From: Sabellastarte sp. h YS-2021
Taxonomy: Eukaryota > Annelida > Polychaeta > Sabellida > Sabellidae
Assembly: GCA_964017235.1 (NCBI GenBank)
Contig: OZ024930.1
Coordinates: 30,694,614 to 30,758,613 of the forward strand
Direction: 5' to 3'
Length of the DNA: 64,000 bases
Both the position numbers and the translations under genes were made by a program. The notes beneath the pieces are model-generated. The model searched no databases. It was not told the origin of the DNA and saw nothing but the letters and a program-made list of their open reading frames with translations. Below, piece after piece: positions 48,691 through 61,800 of this stretch. Numbering within the stretch: position 1 is the stretch's first letter; every line of letters starts with the position of its first letter.

Positions 48691-51600
48691 TCAAATAAAT
48701 CATTCACCTACTTTTGGGAGAGCTTTCATTTGGTGAAGTTTCAGACCCATAGCTAATTACTCACCTGCTCAAAATGAGTAAATGCGAATTATCTCTAAAA
48801 GTATTGCAGATAGCCAATTTTTTTCAAATAACTCATTCACCTACTTTTGGGAGAGCTTTCACTTGGTGAAGTTTCAGACCCATAGCTAATTACTCACCTA
48901 CTCAAAATGAGTAAATGCGAATTATCTCTAAAAATATTGCAGATAGCCATTTTTCTCAAATTAATCATTCACCTACTTTTGGGAGAGCTTTCACTTGAAG
49001 TTTCAGACCCATAGCTAATTACTCACCTACTCAAAATGAGTAAATGCGAATTATCTCTAAAAGTATTGCAGATAGCCAATTTTTCTCAAATAACTCATTC
49101 ACCTACTTTTGGGAGAGCTTTCACTTGGTGAAGTTTCAGACCCATAGCTAATTACTCACCTACTCAAAATGAGTAAATGCAAATTATCTCTAAAAGTATT
49201 GCAGATAGCCAATTTTTCTCAAATAACTCATTCACCTACTTTTGGCAGAGCTTTCACTTGGTGAAGTTTCAGACCCATAGCTAATTACTCACCTACTGAA
49301 AATGAGTAAATGTGAATTATCTCTAAAAGTATTGCAGATAGCCAATTTTTCTCAAATAACTCATTCACCTACTTTTGGGAGAGCTTTCACTTGGTGAAGT
49401 TTCAGACCCATAGCTAATTACTCACCTACTCAAAATGAGTAAATGCGAATTATCTCTAAAAGTATTGTAGATAGCCAATTTTTCTCAAATAACTCATTCA
49501 CCTACTTTTGGCAGAGCTTTCACTTGGTGAAGTTTCAGACCCATAGCTAATTACTCACCTACTGAAAATGAGTAAATGTGAATTATCTCTAAAAGTATTG
49601 CAGATAGCCAATTTTTCTCAAATAACTCATTCACCTACTTTTGGGAGAGCTTTCACTTGGTGAAGTTTCAGACCCATAGCTAATTACTCACCCACTCAAA
49701 ATGAGTAAATGCGAATTATCTCTAAAAGTATTGCAGATGGCCAATTTTTTTCAAATTAATCATTCACCTACTTTTGGGAGAGCTTTCACTTGGTGAAGTT
49801 TCAGACCCATAGCTAATTACTCACCTACTCAAAATGAGTAAATGCGAATTATCTCTAAAAGTATTGTAGATAGCCAATTTTTCTCAAATAACTCATTCAC
49901 CTACTTTTGGGAGAGCTTTCACATGGTGAAGTTTCAGACCCATAGCTAATTATTTACCTACTCAAAATGAGTAAATGCGAATTATCTGTAAAAGTATTGC
50001 GGATACCCAATTTTTATCAAATAACTCATTCATCTACTTGTGGGAGAGCTTTCACATGGTGAAGTTTCAGACCCATAGCTAATTACTCACCTACTCAAAA
50101 TGAGTAAATGCGAATTATCTCTAAAAATATTGCAGATAGCCATTTTTCTCAAATTAATCATTCACCTACTTTTGGGAGAGCTTTCACTTGAAGTTTCAGA
50201 CCCATAGCTAATTACTCACCTACTCAAAATGAGTAAATGCGAATTATCTCTAAAAGTATTGCAGATAGCCAATTTTTCTCAAATAACTCATTCACCTACT
50301 TTTGGGAGAGCTTTCACTTGGTGAAGTTTCAGACCCATAGCTAATTACTCACCTACTCAAAATGAGTAAATGCGAATTATCTCTAAAAGTATTGCAGATA
50401 GCCAATTTTTCTCAAATAACTCATTCACCTACTTTTGGCAGAGCTTTCACTTGGTGAAGTTTCAGACCCATAGCTAATTACTCACCTACTGAAAATGAGT
50501 AAATGTGAATTATCTCTAAAAGTATTGCAGATAGCCAATTTTTCTCAAATAACTCATTCACCTACTTTTGGGAGAGCTTTCACTTGGTGAAGGTTCAGAC
50601 CCATAGCTAATTACTCACCTACTCAAAATGAGTAAATGCGAATTATCTCTAAAAGTATTGTAGATAGCCAATTTTTCTCAAATAACTCATTCACCTACTT
50701 TTGGCAGAGCTTTCACTTGGTGAAGTTTCAGACCCATAGCTAATTACTCACCTACTGAAAATGAGTAAATGTGAATTATCTCTAAAAGTATTGCAGATAG
50801 CCAATTTTTCTCAAATAACTCATTCACCTACTTTTGGGAGAGCTTTCACTTGGTGAAGTTTCAGACCCATAGCTAATTACTCACCCACTCAAAATGAGTA
50901 AATGCGAATTATCTCTAAAAGTATTGCAGATAGCCAATTTTTCTCAAATAACTCATTCACCTACTTTTGGGAGAGCTTTCACTCTGTGAAGTTTCAGACC
51001 CATAGCTAATTACTCACCTACTCAAAATGAGTAAATGCGAATTATCTCTAAAAGTATTGCAGATAGCCAATTTTTTTCAAATTAATCATTCACCTACTTT
51101 TGGGAGAGCTTTCACTTGGTGAAGTTTCAGACCCATAGCTAATTACTCACCTACTCAAAATGAGTAAATGCGAATTATCTCTAAAAGTATTGTAGATAGC
51201 CAATTTTTCTCAAATAACTCATTCACCTACTTTTGGGAGAGCTTTCACATGGTGAAGTTTCAGACCCATAGCTAATTATTTACCTACTCAAAATGAGTAA
51301 ATGCGAATTATCTGTAAAAGTATTGCGGATACCCAATTTTTATCAAATAACTCATTCATCTACTTGTGGGAGAGCTTTCACATGGTGAAGTTTCAGACCC
51401 ATAGCTAATTACTCACCTACTCAAAATGAGTAAATGCGAATTATCTCTAAAAGTATTGCAGATAGCCAATTTTTCTCAAATAAATCATTCACCTACTTTT
51501 GGGAGAGCTTTCATTTGGTGAAGTTTCAGACCCATAGCTAATTACTCACCTACTCAAAATGAGTAAATGCGAATTATCTCTAAAAGTATTGCAGATAGCC

Positions 51601-54600
51601 AATTTTTTTCAAATAACTCATTCACCTACTTTTGGGAGAGCTTTCACTTGGTGAAGTTTCAGACCCATAGCTAATTACTCAGCTACTCAAAATGAGTAAA
51701 TGCGAATTATCTCTAAAAATATTGCAGATAGCCATTTTTCTCAAATTAATCATTCACCTACTTTTGGGAGAGCTTTCACTTGAAGTTTCAGACCCATAGC
51801 TAATTACTCACCTACTCAAAATGAGTAAATGCGAATTATCTCTAAAAGTATTGCAGATAGCCAATTTTTCTCAAATAACTCATTCACCTACTTTTGGGAG
51901 AGCTTTTTCACTTGGTGAAGTTTCAGACCCATAGCTAATTACTCACCTACTCAAAATGAGTAAATGCGAATTATCTCTAAAAGTATTGCAGATAGCCAAT
52001 TTTTCTCAAATAACTCATTCACCTACTTTTGGCAGAGCTTTCACTTGGTGAAGTTTCAGACCCATAGCTAATTACTCACCTACTGAAAATGAGTAAATGT
52101 GAATTATCTCTAAAAGTATTGCAGATAGCCAATTTTTCTCAAATAACTCATTCACCTACTTTTGGGAGAGCTTTCACTTGGTGAAGTTTCAGACCCATAG
52201 CTAATTACTCACCCATTCAAAATGAGTAAATGCGAATTATCTCTAAAAGTATTGCAGATAGCCAATTTTTCTCAAATAACTCATTCACCTACTTTTGGGA
52301 GAGCTTTCACTTGGTGAAGTTTCAGACCCATAGCTAATTACTCACCCACTCAAAATGAGTAAATGCGAATTATCTCTAAAAGTATTGAAGATAGCCAATT
52401 TTTCTCAAATCACTCATTCACCTACTTTTGGGAGAGCTTTCACATGGTGAAGTTTCAGACCCATAGCTAATTATTTACCTACTCAAAATGAGTAAATGCG
52501 AATTATCTGTAAAAGTATTGCGGATACTCAATTTTTATCAAATAACTCATTCATCTACTTGTGGGAGAGCTTTCACATGGTGAAGTTTCAGACCCATAGC
52601 TAATTACTCACCTACTCAAAATGAGTAAATGTGAATTATCTCTAAAAGTATTGCAGATAGCCAATTTTTCTCAAATAAATCATTCACCTACTTTTGGGAG
52701 AGCTTTCATTTGGTGAAGTTTCAGACCCATAGCTAATTACTCACCTACTCAAAATGAGTAAATGCGAATTATCTCTAAAAGTATTGCAGATAGCCAATTT
52801 TTTTCAAATAACTCATTCACCTACTTTTGGGAGAGCTTTCACTTGGTGAAGTTTCAGACCCATAGCTAATTACTCACCTACTCAAAATGAGTAAATGCGA
52901 ATTATCTCTAAAAATATTGCAGATAGCCATTTTTCTCAAATTAATCATTCACCTACTTTTGGGAGAGCTTTCACTTGAAGTTTCAGACCCATAGCTAATT
53001 ACTCACCTACTCAAAATGAGTAAATGCGAATTATCTCTAAAAGTATTGCAGATAGCCAATTTTTCTCAAATAACTCATTCACCTACTTTTGGGAGAGCTT
53101 TCACTTGGTGAAGTTTCAGACCCATAGCTAATTACTCACCTACTCAAAATGAGTAAATGCAAATTATCTCTAAAAGTATTGCAGATAGCCAATTTTTCTC
53201 AAATAACTCATTCACCTACTTTTGGCAGAGCTTTCACTTGGTGAAGTTTCAGACCCATAGCTAATTACTCACCTACTGAAAATGAGTAAATGTGAATTAT
53301 CTCTAAAAGTATTGCAGATAGCCAATTTTTCTCAAATAACTCATTCACCTACTTTTGGGAGAGCTTTCACTTGGTGAAGTTTCAGACCCATAGCTAATTA
53401 CTCACCTACTCAAAATGAGTAAATGCGAATTATCTCTAAAAGTATTGCAGATAGCCAATTTTTCTCAAATAACTCATTCACCTACTTTTGGCAGAGCTTT
53501 CACTTGGTGAAGTTTCAGACCCATAGCTAATTACTCACCTACTGAAAATGAGTAAATGTGAATTATCTCTAAAAGTATTGCAGATAGCCAATTTTTCTCA
53601 AATAACTCATTCACCTACTTTTGGGAGAGCTTTCACTTGGTGAAGGTTCAGACCCATAGCTAATTACTCACCTACTCAAAATGAGTAAATGCGAATTATC
53701 TCTAAAAGTATTGTAGATAGCCAATTTTTCTCAAATAACTCATTCACCTACTTTTGGCAGAGCTTTCACTTGGTGAAGTTTCAGACCCATAGCTAATTAC
53801 TCACCTACTGAAAATGAGTAAATGTGAATTATCTCTAAAAGTATTGCAGATAGCCAATTTTTCTCAAATAACTCATTTACCTACTTTTGGGAGAGCTTTC
53901 ACTTGGTGAAGTTTCAGACCCATAGCTAATTACTCACCCACTCAAAATGAGTAAATGCGAATTATCTCTAAAAGTATTGCAGATAGCCAATTTTTCTCAA
54001 ATAACTCATTCACCTACTTTTGGGAGAGCTTTCACTCTGTGAAGTTTCAGACCCATAGCTAATTACTCACCTACTCAAAATGAGTAAATGCGAATTATCT
54101 CTAAAAGTATTGCAGATAGCCAATTTTTTTCAAATTAATCATTCACCTACTTTTGGGAGAGCTTTCACTTGGTGAAGTTTCAGACCCATAGCTAATTACT
54201 CACCTACTCAAAATGAGTAAATGCGAATTATCTCTAAAAGTATAGTAGATAGCCAATTTTTCTCAAATAACTCATTCACCTACTTTTGGGAGAGCTTTCA
54301 CATGGTGAAGTTTCAGACCCATAGCTAATTATTTACCTACTCAAAATGAGTAAATGCGAATTATCTGTAAAAGTATTGCGGATACCCAATTTTTATCAAA
54401 TAACTCATTCATCTACTTGTGGGAGAGCTTTCACATGGTGAAGTTTCAGACCCATAGCTAATTACTCACCTACTCAAAATGAGTAAATGCGAATTATCTC
54501 TAAAAGTATTGCAGATAGCCAATTTTTCTCAAATAAATCATTCACCTACTTTTGGGAGAGCTTTCATTTGGTGAAGTTTCAGACCCATAGCTAATTACTC

Positions 54601-57600
54601 ACCTACTCAAAATGAGTAAATGCGAATTATCTCTAAAAGTATTGCAGATAGCCAATTTTTTTCAAATAACTCATTCACCTACTTTTGGGAGAGCTTTCAC
54701 TTGGTGAAGTTTCAGACCCATAGCTAATTACTCAGCTACTCAAAATGAGTAAATGCGAATTATCTCTAAAAATATTGCAGATAGCCATTTTTCTCAAATT
54801 AATCATTCACCTACTTTTGGGAGAGCTTTCACTTGAAGTTTCAGACCCATAGCTAATTACTCACCTACTCAAAATGAGTAAATGCGAATTATCTCTAAAA
54901 GTATTGCAGATAGCCAATTTTTCTCAAATAACTCATTCACCTACTTTTGGGAGAGCTTTTTCACTTGGTGAAGTTTCAGACCCATAGCTAATTACTCACC
55001 TACTCAAAATGAGTAAATGCGAATTATCTCTAAAAGTATTGCAGATAGCCAATTTTTCTCAAATTAATCATTCACCTACTTTTGGGAGAGCTTTCACTTG
55101 AAGTTTCAGACCCATAGCTAATTACTCACCTACTCAAAATGAGTAAATGCGAATTATCTCTAAAAGTATTGCAGATAGCCAATTTTTCTCAAATAACTCA
55201 TTCACCTACTTTTGGGAGAGCTTTCACTTGGTGAAGTTTCAGACCCATAGCTAATTACTCACCTACTCAAAATGAGTAAATGCGAATTATCTCTAAAAGT
55301 ATTGTAGATAGCCAATTTTTCTCAAATAACTCATTCACCTACTTTTGGCAGAGCTTTCACTTGGTGAAGTTTCAGACCCATAGCTAATTACTCACCTACT
55401 GAAAATGAGTAAATGTGAATTATCTCTAAAAGTATTGCAGATAGCCAATTTTTCTCAAATAACTCATTCACCTACTTTTGGGAGAGCTTTCACTTGGTGA
55501 AGTTTCAGACCCATAGCTAATTACTCACCTACTCAAAATGAGTAAATGCAAATTATCTCTAAAAGTATTGCAGATAGCCAATTTTTCTCAAATAACTCAT
55601 TCACCTACTTTTGGCAGAGCTTTCACTTGGTGAAGTTTCAGACCCATAGCTAATTACTCACCTACTGAAAATGAGTAAATGTGAATTATCTCTAAAAGTA
55701 TTGCAGATAGCCAATTTTTCTCAAATAACTCATTCACCTACTTTTGGGAGAGCTTTCACTTGGTGAAGTTTCAGACCCATAGCTAATTACTCACCTACTC
55801 AAAATGAGTAAATGCGAATTATCTCTAAAAGTATTGTAGATAGCCAATTTTTCTCAAATAACTCATTCACCTATTTTTGGCAGAGCTTTCACTTGGTGAA
55901 GTTTCAGACCCATAGCTAATTACTCACCTACTGAAAATGAGTAAATGTGAATTATCTCTAAAAGTATTGCAGATAGCCAATTTTTCTCAAATAACTCATT
56001 CACCTACTTTTGGGAGAGCTTTCACTTGGTGAAGTTTCAGACCCATAGCTAATTACTCACCCACTCAAAATGAGTAAATGCGAATTATCTCTAAAAGTAT
56101 TGCAGATGGCCAATTTTTTTCAAATTAATCATTCACCTACTTTTGGGAGAGCTTTCACTTGGTGAAGTTTCAGACCCATAGCTAATTACTCACCTACTCA
56201 AAATGAGTAAATGCGAATTATCTCTAAAAGTATTGTAGATAGCCAATTTTTCTCAAATAACTCATTCACCTACTTTTGGGAGAGCTTTCACATGGTGAAG
56301 TTTCAGACCCATAGCTAATTATTTACCTACTCAAAATGAGTAAATGCGAATTATCTGTAAAAGTATTGCGGATACCCAATTTTTATCAAATAACTCATTC
56401 ATCTACTTGTGGGAGAGCTTTCACATGGTGAAGTTTCAGACCCATAGCTAATTACTCACCTACTCAAAATGAGTAAATGCGAATTATCTCTAAAAATATT
56501 GCAGATAGCCATTTTTCTCAAATTAATCATTCACCTACTTTTGGGAGAGCTTTCACTTGAAGTTTCAGACCCATGGCTAATTACTCACCTACTCAAAATG
56601 AGTAAATGCGAATTATCTCTAAAAGTATTGCAGATAGCCAATTTTTCTCAAATAACTCATTCACCTACTTTTGGGAGAGCTTTCACTTGGTGAAGTTTCA
56701 GACCCATAGCTAATTACTCACCTACTCAAAATGAGTAAATGCAAATTATCTCTAAAAGTATTGCAGATAGCCAATTTTTCTCAAATAACTCATTCACCTA
56801 CTTTTGGGAGAGCTTTCACTTGGTGAAGTTTCAGACCCATAGCTAATTACTCACCCACTCAAAATGAGTAAATGCGAATTATCTCTAAAAGTATTGCAGA
56901 TAGCCAATTTTTCTCAAATAACTCATTCACCTACTTTTGGGAGAGCTTTCACTCTGTGAAGTTTCAGACCCATAGCTAATTACTCACCTACTCAAAATGA
57001 GTAAATGCGAATTATCTCTAAAAGTATTGCAGATAGCCAATTTTTTTCAAATTAATCATTCACCTACTTTTGGGAGAGCTTTCACTTGGTGAAGTTTCAG
57101 ACCCATAGCTAATTACTCACCTACTCAAAATGAGTAAATGCGAATTATCTCTAAAAGTATTGTAGATAGCCAATTTTTCTCAAATAACTCATTCACCTAC
57201 TTTTGGGAGAGCTTTCACATGGTGAAGTTTCAGACCCATAGCTAATTATTTACCTACTCAAAATGAGTAAATGCGAATTATCTGTAAAAGTATTGCGGAT
57301 ACCCAATTTTTATCAAATAACTTATTCATCTACTTGTGGGAGACCTTTCACATGGTGAAGTTTCAGACCCATAGCTAATTACTCACCTACTCAAAATGAG
57401 TAAATGTGAATTATCTCTAAAAGTATTGCAGATAGCCAATTTTTCTCAAATAAATCATTCACCTACTTTTGGGAGAGCTTTCATTTGGTGAAGTTTCAGA
57501 CCCATAGCTAATTACTCACCTACTCAAAATGAGTAAATGCGAATTATCTCTAAAAGTATTGCAGATAGCCAATTTTTTTCAAATAACTCATTCACCTACT

Positions 57601-57840
57601 TTTGGGAGAGCTTTCACTTGGTGAAGTTTCAGACCCATAGCTAATTACTCACCTACTCAAAATGAGTAAATGCGAATTATCTCTAAAAATATTGCAGATA
57701 GCCATTTTTCTCAAATTAATCATTCACCTACTTTTGGGAGAGCTTTCACTTGAAGTTTCAGACCCATAGCTAATTACTCACCTACTCAAAATGAGTAAAT
57801 GCGAATTATCTCTAAAAGTATTGCAGATAGCCAATTTTTC
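48690..57840. repeat. ~9.15-kb super-repeat, copy 2 (about 69 monomers)
   Basis: GCGGATACC monomers at 49999, 51325, 52520, 54378, 56368 and 57295 reproduce the spacings of copy 1. The rare TATAGTAGAT variant (45091 and 54241) and CCCATGGCTAA (about 47422 and 56572) recur at exactly 9,150 bp. The copies differ at few sites, for example GGAGGGC at 43150 only, GATACTC at 52525 only and TAGGTAA at 47031 only. After about 57840 the order departs from copy 1. Confidence 0.88.
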
Positions 57841-58877
57841 TCAAATAACTCATTCACCTACTTTTGGGAGAGCTTTCACTTGGTGAAGTTTCAGACCCAT
57901 AGCTAATTACTCACCTACTCAAAATGAGTAAATGCGAATTATCTCTAAAAGTATTGCAGATAGCCAATTTTTCTCAAATTAATCATTCACCTACTTTTGG
58001 GAGAGCTTTCACTTGAAGTTTCAGACCCATAGCTAATTACTCACCTACTCAAAATGAGTAAATGCGAATTATCTCTAAAAGTATTGCAGATAGCCAATTT
58101 TTCTCAAATAACTCATTCACCTACTTTTGGGAGAGCTTTCACTTGGTGAAGTTTCAGACCCATAGCTAATTACTCACCTACTGAAAATGAGTAAATGTGA
58201 ATTATCTCTAAAAGTATTGCAGATAGCCAATTTTTCTCAAATAACTCATTCACCTACTTTTGGGAGAGCTTTCACTTGGTGAAGTTTCAGACCCATAGCT
58301 AATTACTCACCCACTCAAAATGAGTAAATGCGAATTATCTCTAAAAGTATTGCAGATAGCCAATTTTTCTCAAATAACTCATTCACCTACTTTTGGGAGA
58401 GCTTTCACTCTGTGAAGTTTCAGACCCATAGCTAATTACTCACCTACTCAAAATGAGTAAATGCGAATTATCTCTAAAAGTATTGCAGATAGCCAATTTT
58501 TTTCAAATTAATCATTCACCTACTTTTGGGAGAGCTTTCACTTGGTGAAGTTTCAGACCCATAGCTAATTACTCACCTACTCAAAATGAGTAAATGCGAA
58601 TTATCTCTAAAAGTATTGTAGATAGCCAATTTTTCTCAAATAACTCATTCACCTACTTTTGGGAGAGCTTTCACATGGTGAAGTTTCAGACCCATAGCTA
58701 ATTATTTACCTACTCAAAATGAGTAAATGCGAATTATCTGTAAAAGTATTGCGGATACCCAATTTTTATCAAATAACTCATTCATCTACTTGTGGGAGAG
58801 CTTTCACATGGTGAAGTTTCAGACCTATAGCTAATTACTCACCTACTCAAAATGAGTAAATGTGAATTATCTCTAAA

Positions 58878-61800
58878 AGTATTGCAGATAGCCAATTTTT
58901 CTCAAATAAATCATTCACCTACTTTTGGGAGAGCTTTCATTTGGTGAAGTTTCAGACCCATAGCTAATTACTCACCTACTCAAAATGAGTAAATGCGAAT
59001 TATCTCTAAAAGTATTGCAGATAGCCAATTTTTTTCAAATAACTCATTCACCTACTTTTGGGAGAGCTTTCACTTGGTGAAGTTTCAGACCCATAGCTAA
59101 TTACTCACCTACTCAAAATGAGTAAATGCGAATTATCTCTAAAAATATTGCAGATAGCCATTTTTCTCAAATTAATCATTCACCTACTTTTGGGAGAGCT
59201 TTCACTTGAAGTTTCAGACCCATAGCTAATTACTCACCTACTCAAAATGAGTAAATGCGAATTATCTCTAAAAGTATTGCAGATAGCCAATTTTTCTCAA
59301 ATAACTCATTCACCTACTTTTGGGAGAGCTTTCACTTGGTGAAGTTTCAGACCCATAGCTAATTACTCACCTACTCAAAATGAGTAAATGCGAATTATCT
59401 CTAAAAGTATTGCAGATAGCCAATTTTTCTCAAATTAATCATTCACCTACTTTTGGGAGAGCTTTCACTTGAAGTTTCAGACCCATAGCTAATTACTCAC
59501 CTACTCAAAATGAGTAAATGCGAATTATCTCTAAAAGTATTGCAGATAGCCAATTTTTCTCAAATAACTCATTCACCTACTTTTGGGAGAGCTTTCACTT
59601 GGTGAAGTTTCAGACCCATAGCTAATTACTCACCTACTCAAAATGAGTAAATGCGAATTATCTCTAAAAGTATTGTAGATAGCCAATTTTTCTCAAATAA
59701 CTCATTCACCTACTTTTGGCAGAGCTTTCACTTGGTGAAGTTTCAGACCCATAGCTAATTACTCACCTACTCAAAATGAGTAAATGTGAATTATCTCTAA
59801 AAGTATTGCAGATAGCCAATTTTTCTCAAATAACTCATTCACCTACTTTTGGGAGAGCTTTCACTTGGTGAAGTTTCAGACCCATAGCTAATTACTCACC
59901 CACTCAAAATGAGTAAATGCAAATTATCTCTAAAAGTATTGCAGATAGCCAATTTTCCTCAAATCACTCATTCACCTACTTTTGGGAGAGCTTTCACATG
60001 GAGAAGTTTCAGACCCATAGCTAATTACTCACCTACTCAAAATGAGTAAATGCGAATTATCTCTAAAAGTATTGCAGATAGCCAATTTTTCTCAAATAAC
60101 TCATTCACCTACTTTTGGGAGAGCTTTCACTCTGTGAAGTTTCAGACCCATAGCTAATTACTCACCTACTCAAAATGAGTAAATGCGAATTATCTCTAAA
60201 AGTATTGGAGATAGCTAATTTTTTTCAAATTAATCATTCACCTACTTTTGGGAGAGCTTTCACTTGGTGAAGTTTCAGACCCATAGCTAATTACTCACCT
60301 ACTCAAAATGAGTAAATGCGAATTATCTCTAAAAGTATTGTAGATAGCCAATTTTTCTCAAATAACTCATTCACCTACTTTTGGGAGAGCTTTCACATGG
60401 TGAAGTTTCAGACCCATAGCTAATTATTTACCTACTCAAAATGAGTAAATGCGAATTATCTGTAAAAGTATTGCGGATACCCAATTTTTATCAAATAACT
60501 CATTCATCTACTTGTGGGAGAGCTTTCACATGGTGAAGTTTCAGACCCATAGCTAATTACTCACCTACTCAAAATGAGTAAATGCGAATTATCTCTAAAA
60601 GTATTGCAGATAGCCAATTTTTCTCAAATAAATCATTCACCTACTTTTGGGAGAGCTTTCATTTGGTGAAGTTTCAGACCCATAGCTAATTACTCACCTA
60701 CTCAAAATGAGTAAATGCGAATTATCTCTAAAAATATTGCAGATAGCCATTTTTCTCAAATTAATCATTCACCTACTTTTGGGAGAGCTTTCACTTGGTG
60801 AAGTTTCAGACCCATAGCTAATTACTCACCTACTCAAAATGAGTAAATGCGAATTATCTCTAAAAGTATTGCAGATAGCCAATTTTTCTCAAATAACTCA
60901 TTCACCTACTTTTGGGAGAGCTTTCACTTGGTGAAGTTTCAGACCCATAGCTAATTACTCACCTACTCAAAATGAGTAAATGCGAATTATCTCTAAAAGT
61001 ATTGCAGATAGCCAATTTTTCTCAAATAACTCATTCACCTACTTTTGGCAGAGCTTTCACTTGGTGAAGTTTCAGACCCATAGCTAATTACTCACCTACT
61101 GAAAATGAGTAAATGTGAATTATCTCTAAAAGTATTGCAGATAGCCAATTTTTCTCAAATAACTCATTCACCTACTTTTGGGAGAGCTTTCACTTGGTGA
61201 AGTTTCAGACCCATAGCTAATTACTCACCTACTCAAAATGAGTAAATGCGAATTATCTCTAAAAGTATTGTAGATAGCCAATTTTTCTCAAATAACTCAT
61301 TCACCTACTTTTGGCAGAGCTTTCACTTGGTGAAGTTTCAGACCCATAGCTAATTACTCACCTACTGAAAATGAGTAAATGTGAATTATCTCTAAAAGTA
61401 TTGCAGATAGCCAATTTTTCTCAAATAACTCATTCACCTACTTTTGGGAGAGCTTTCACTTGGTGAAGTTTCAGACCCATAGCTAATTACTCACCCACTC
61501 AAAATGAGTAAATGCAAATTATCTCTAAAAGTATTGCAGATAGCCAATTTTTCTCAAATCACTCATTCACCTACTTTTGGGAGAGCTTTCACATGGTGAA
61601 GTTTCAGACCCATAGCTAATTACTCACCTACTCAAAATGAGTAAATGCGAATTATCTCTAAAAGTATTGCAGATAGCCAATTTTTCTCAAATAACTCATT
61701 CACCTACTTTTGGGAGAGCTTTCACTCTGTGAAGTTTCAGACCCATAGCTAATTACTCACCTACTCAAAATGAGTAAATGCGAATTATCTCTAAAAGTAT

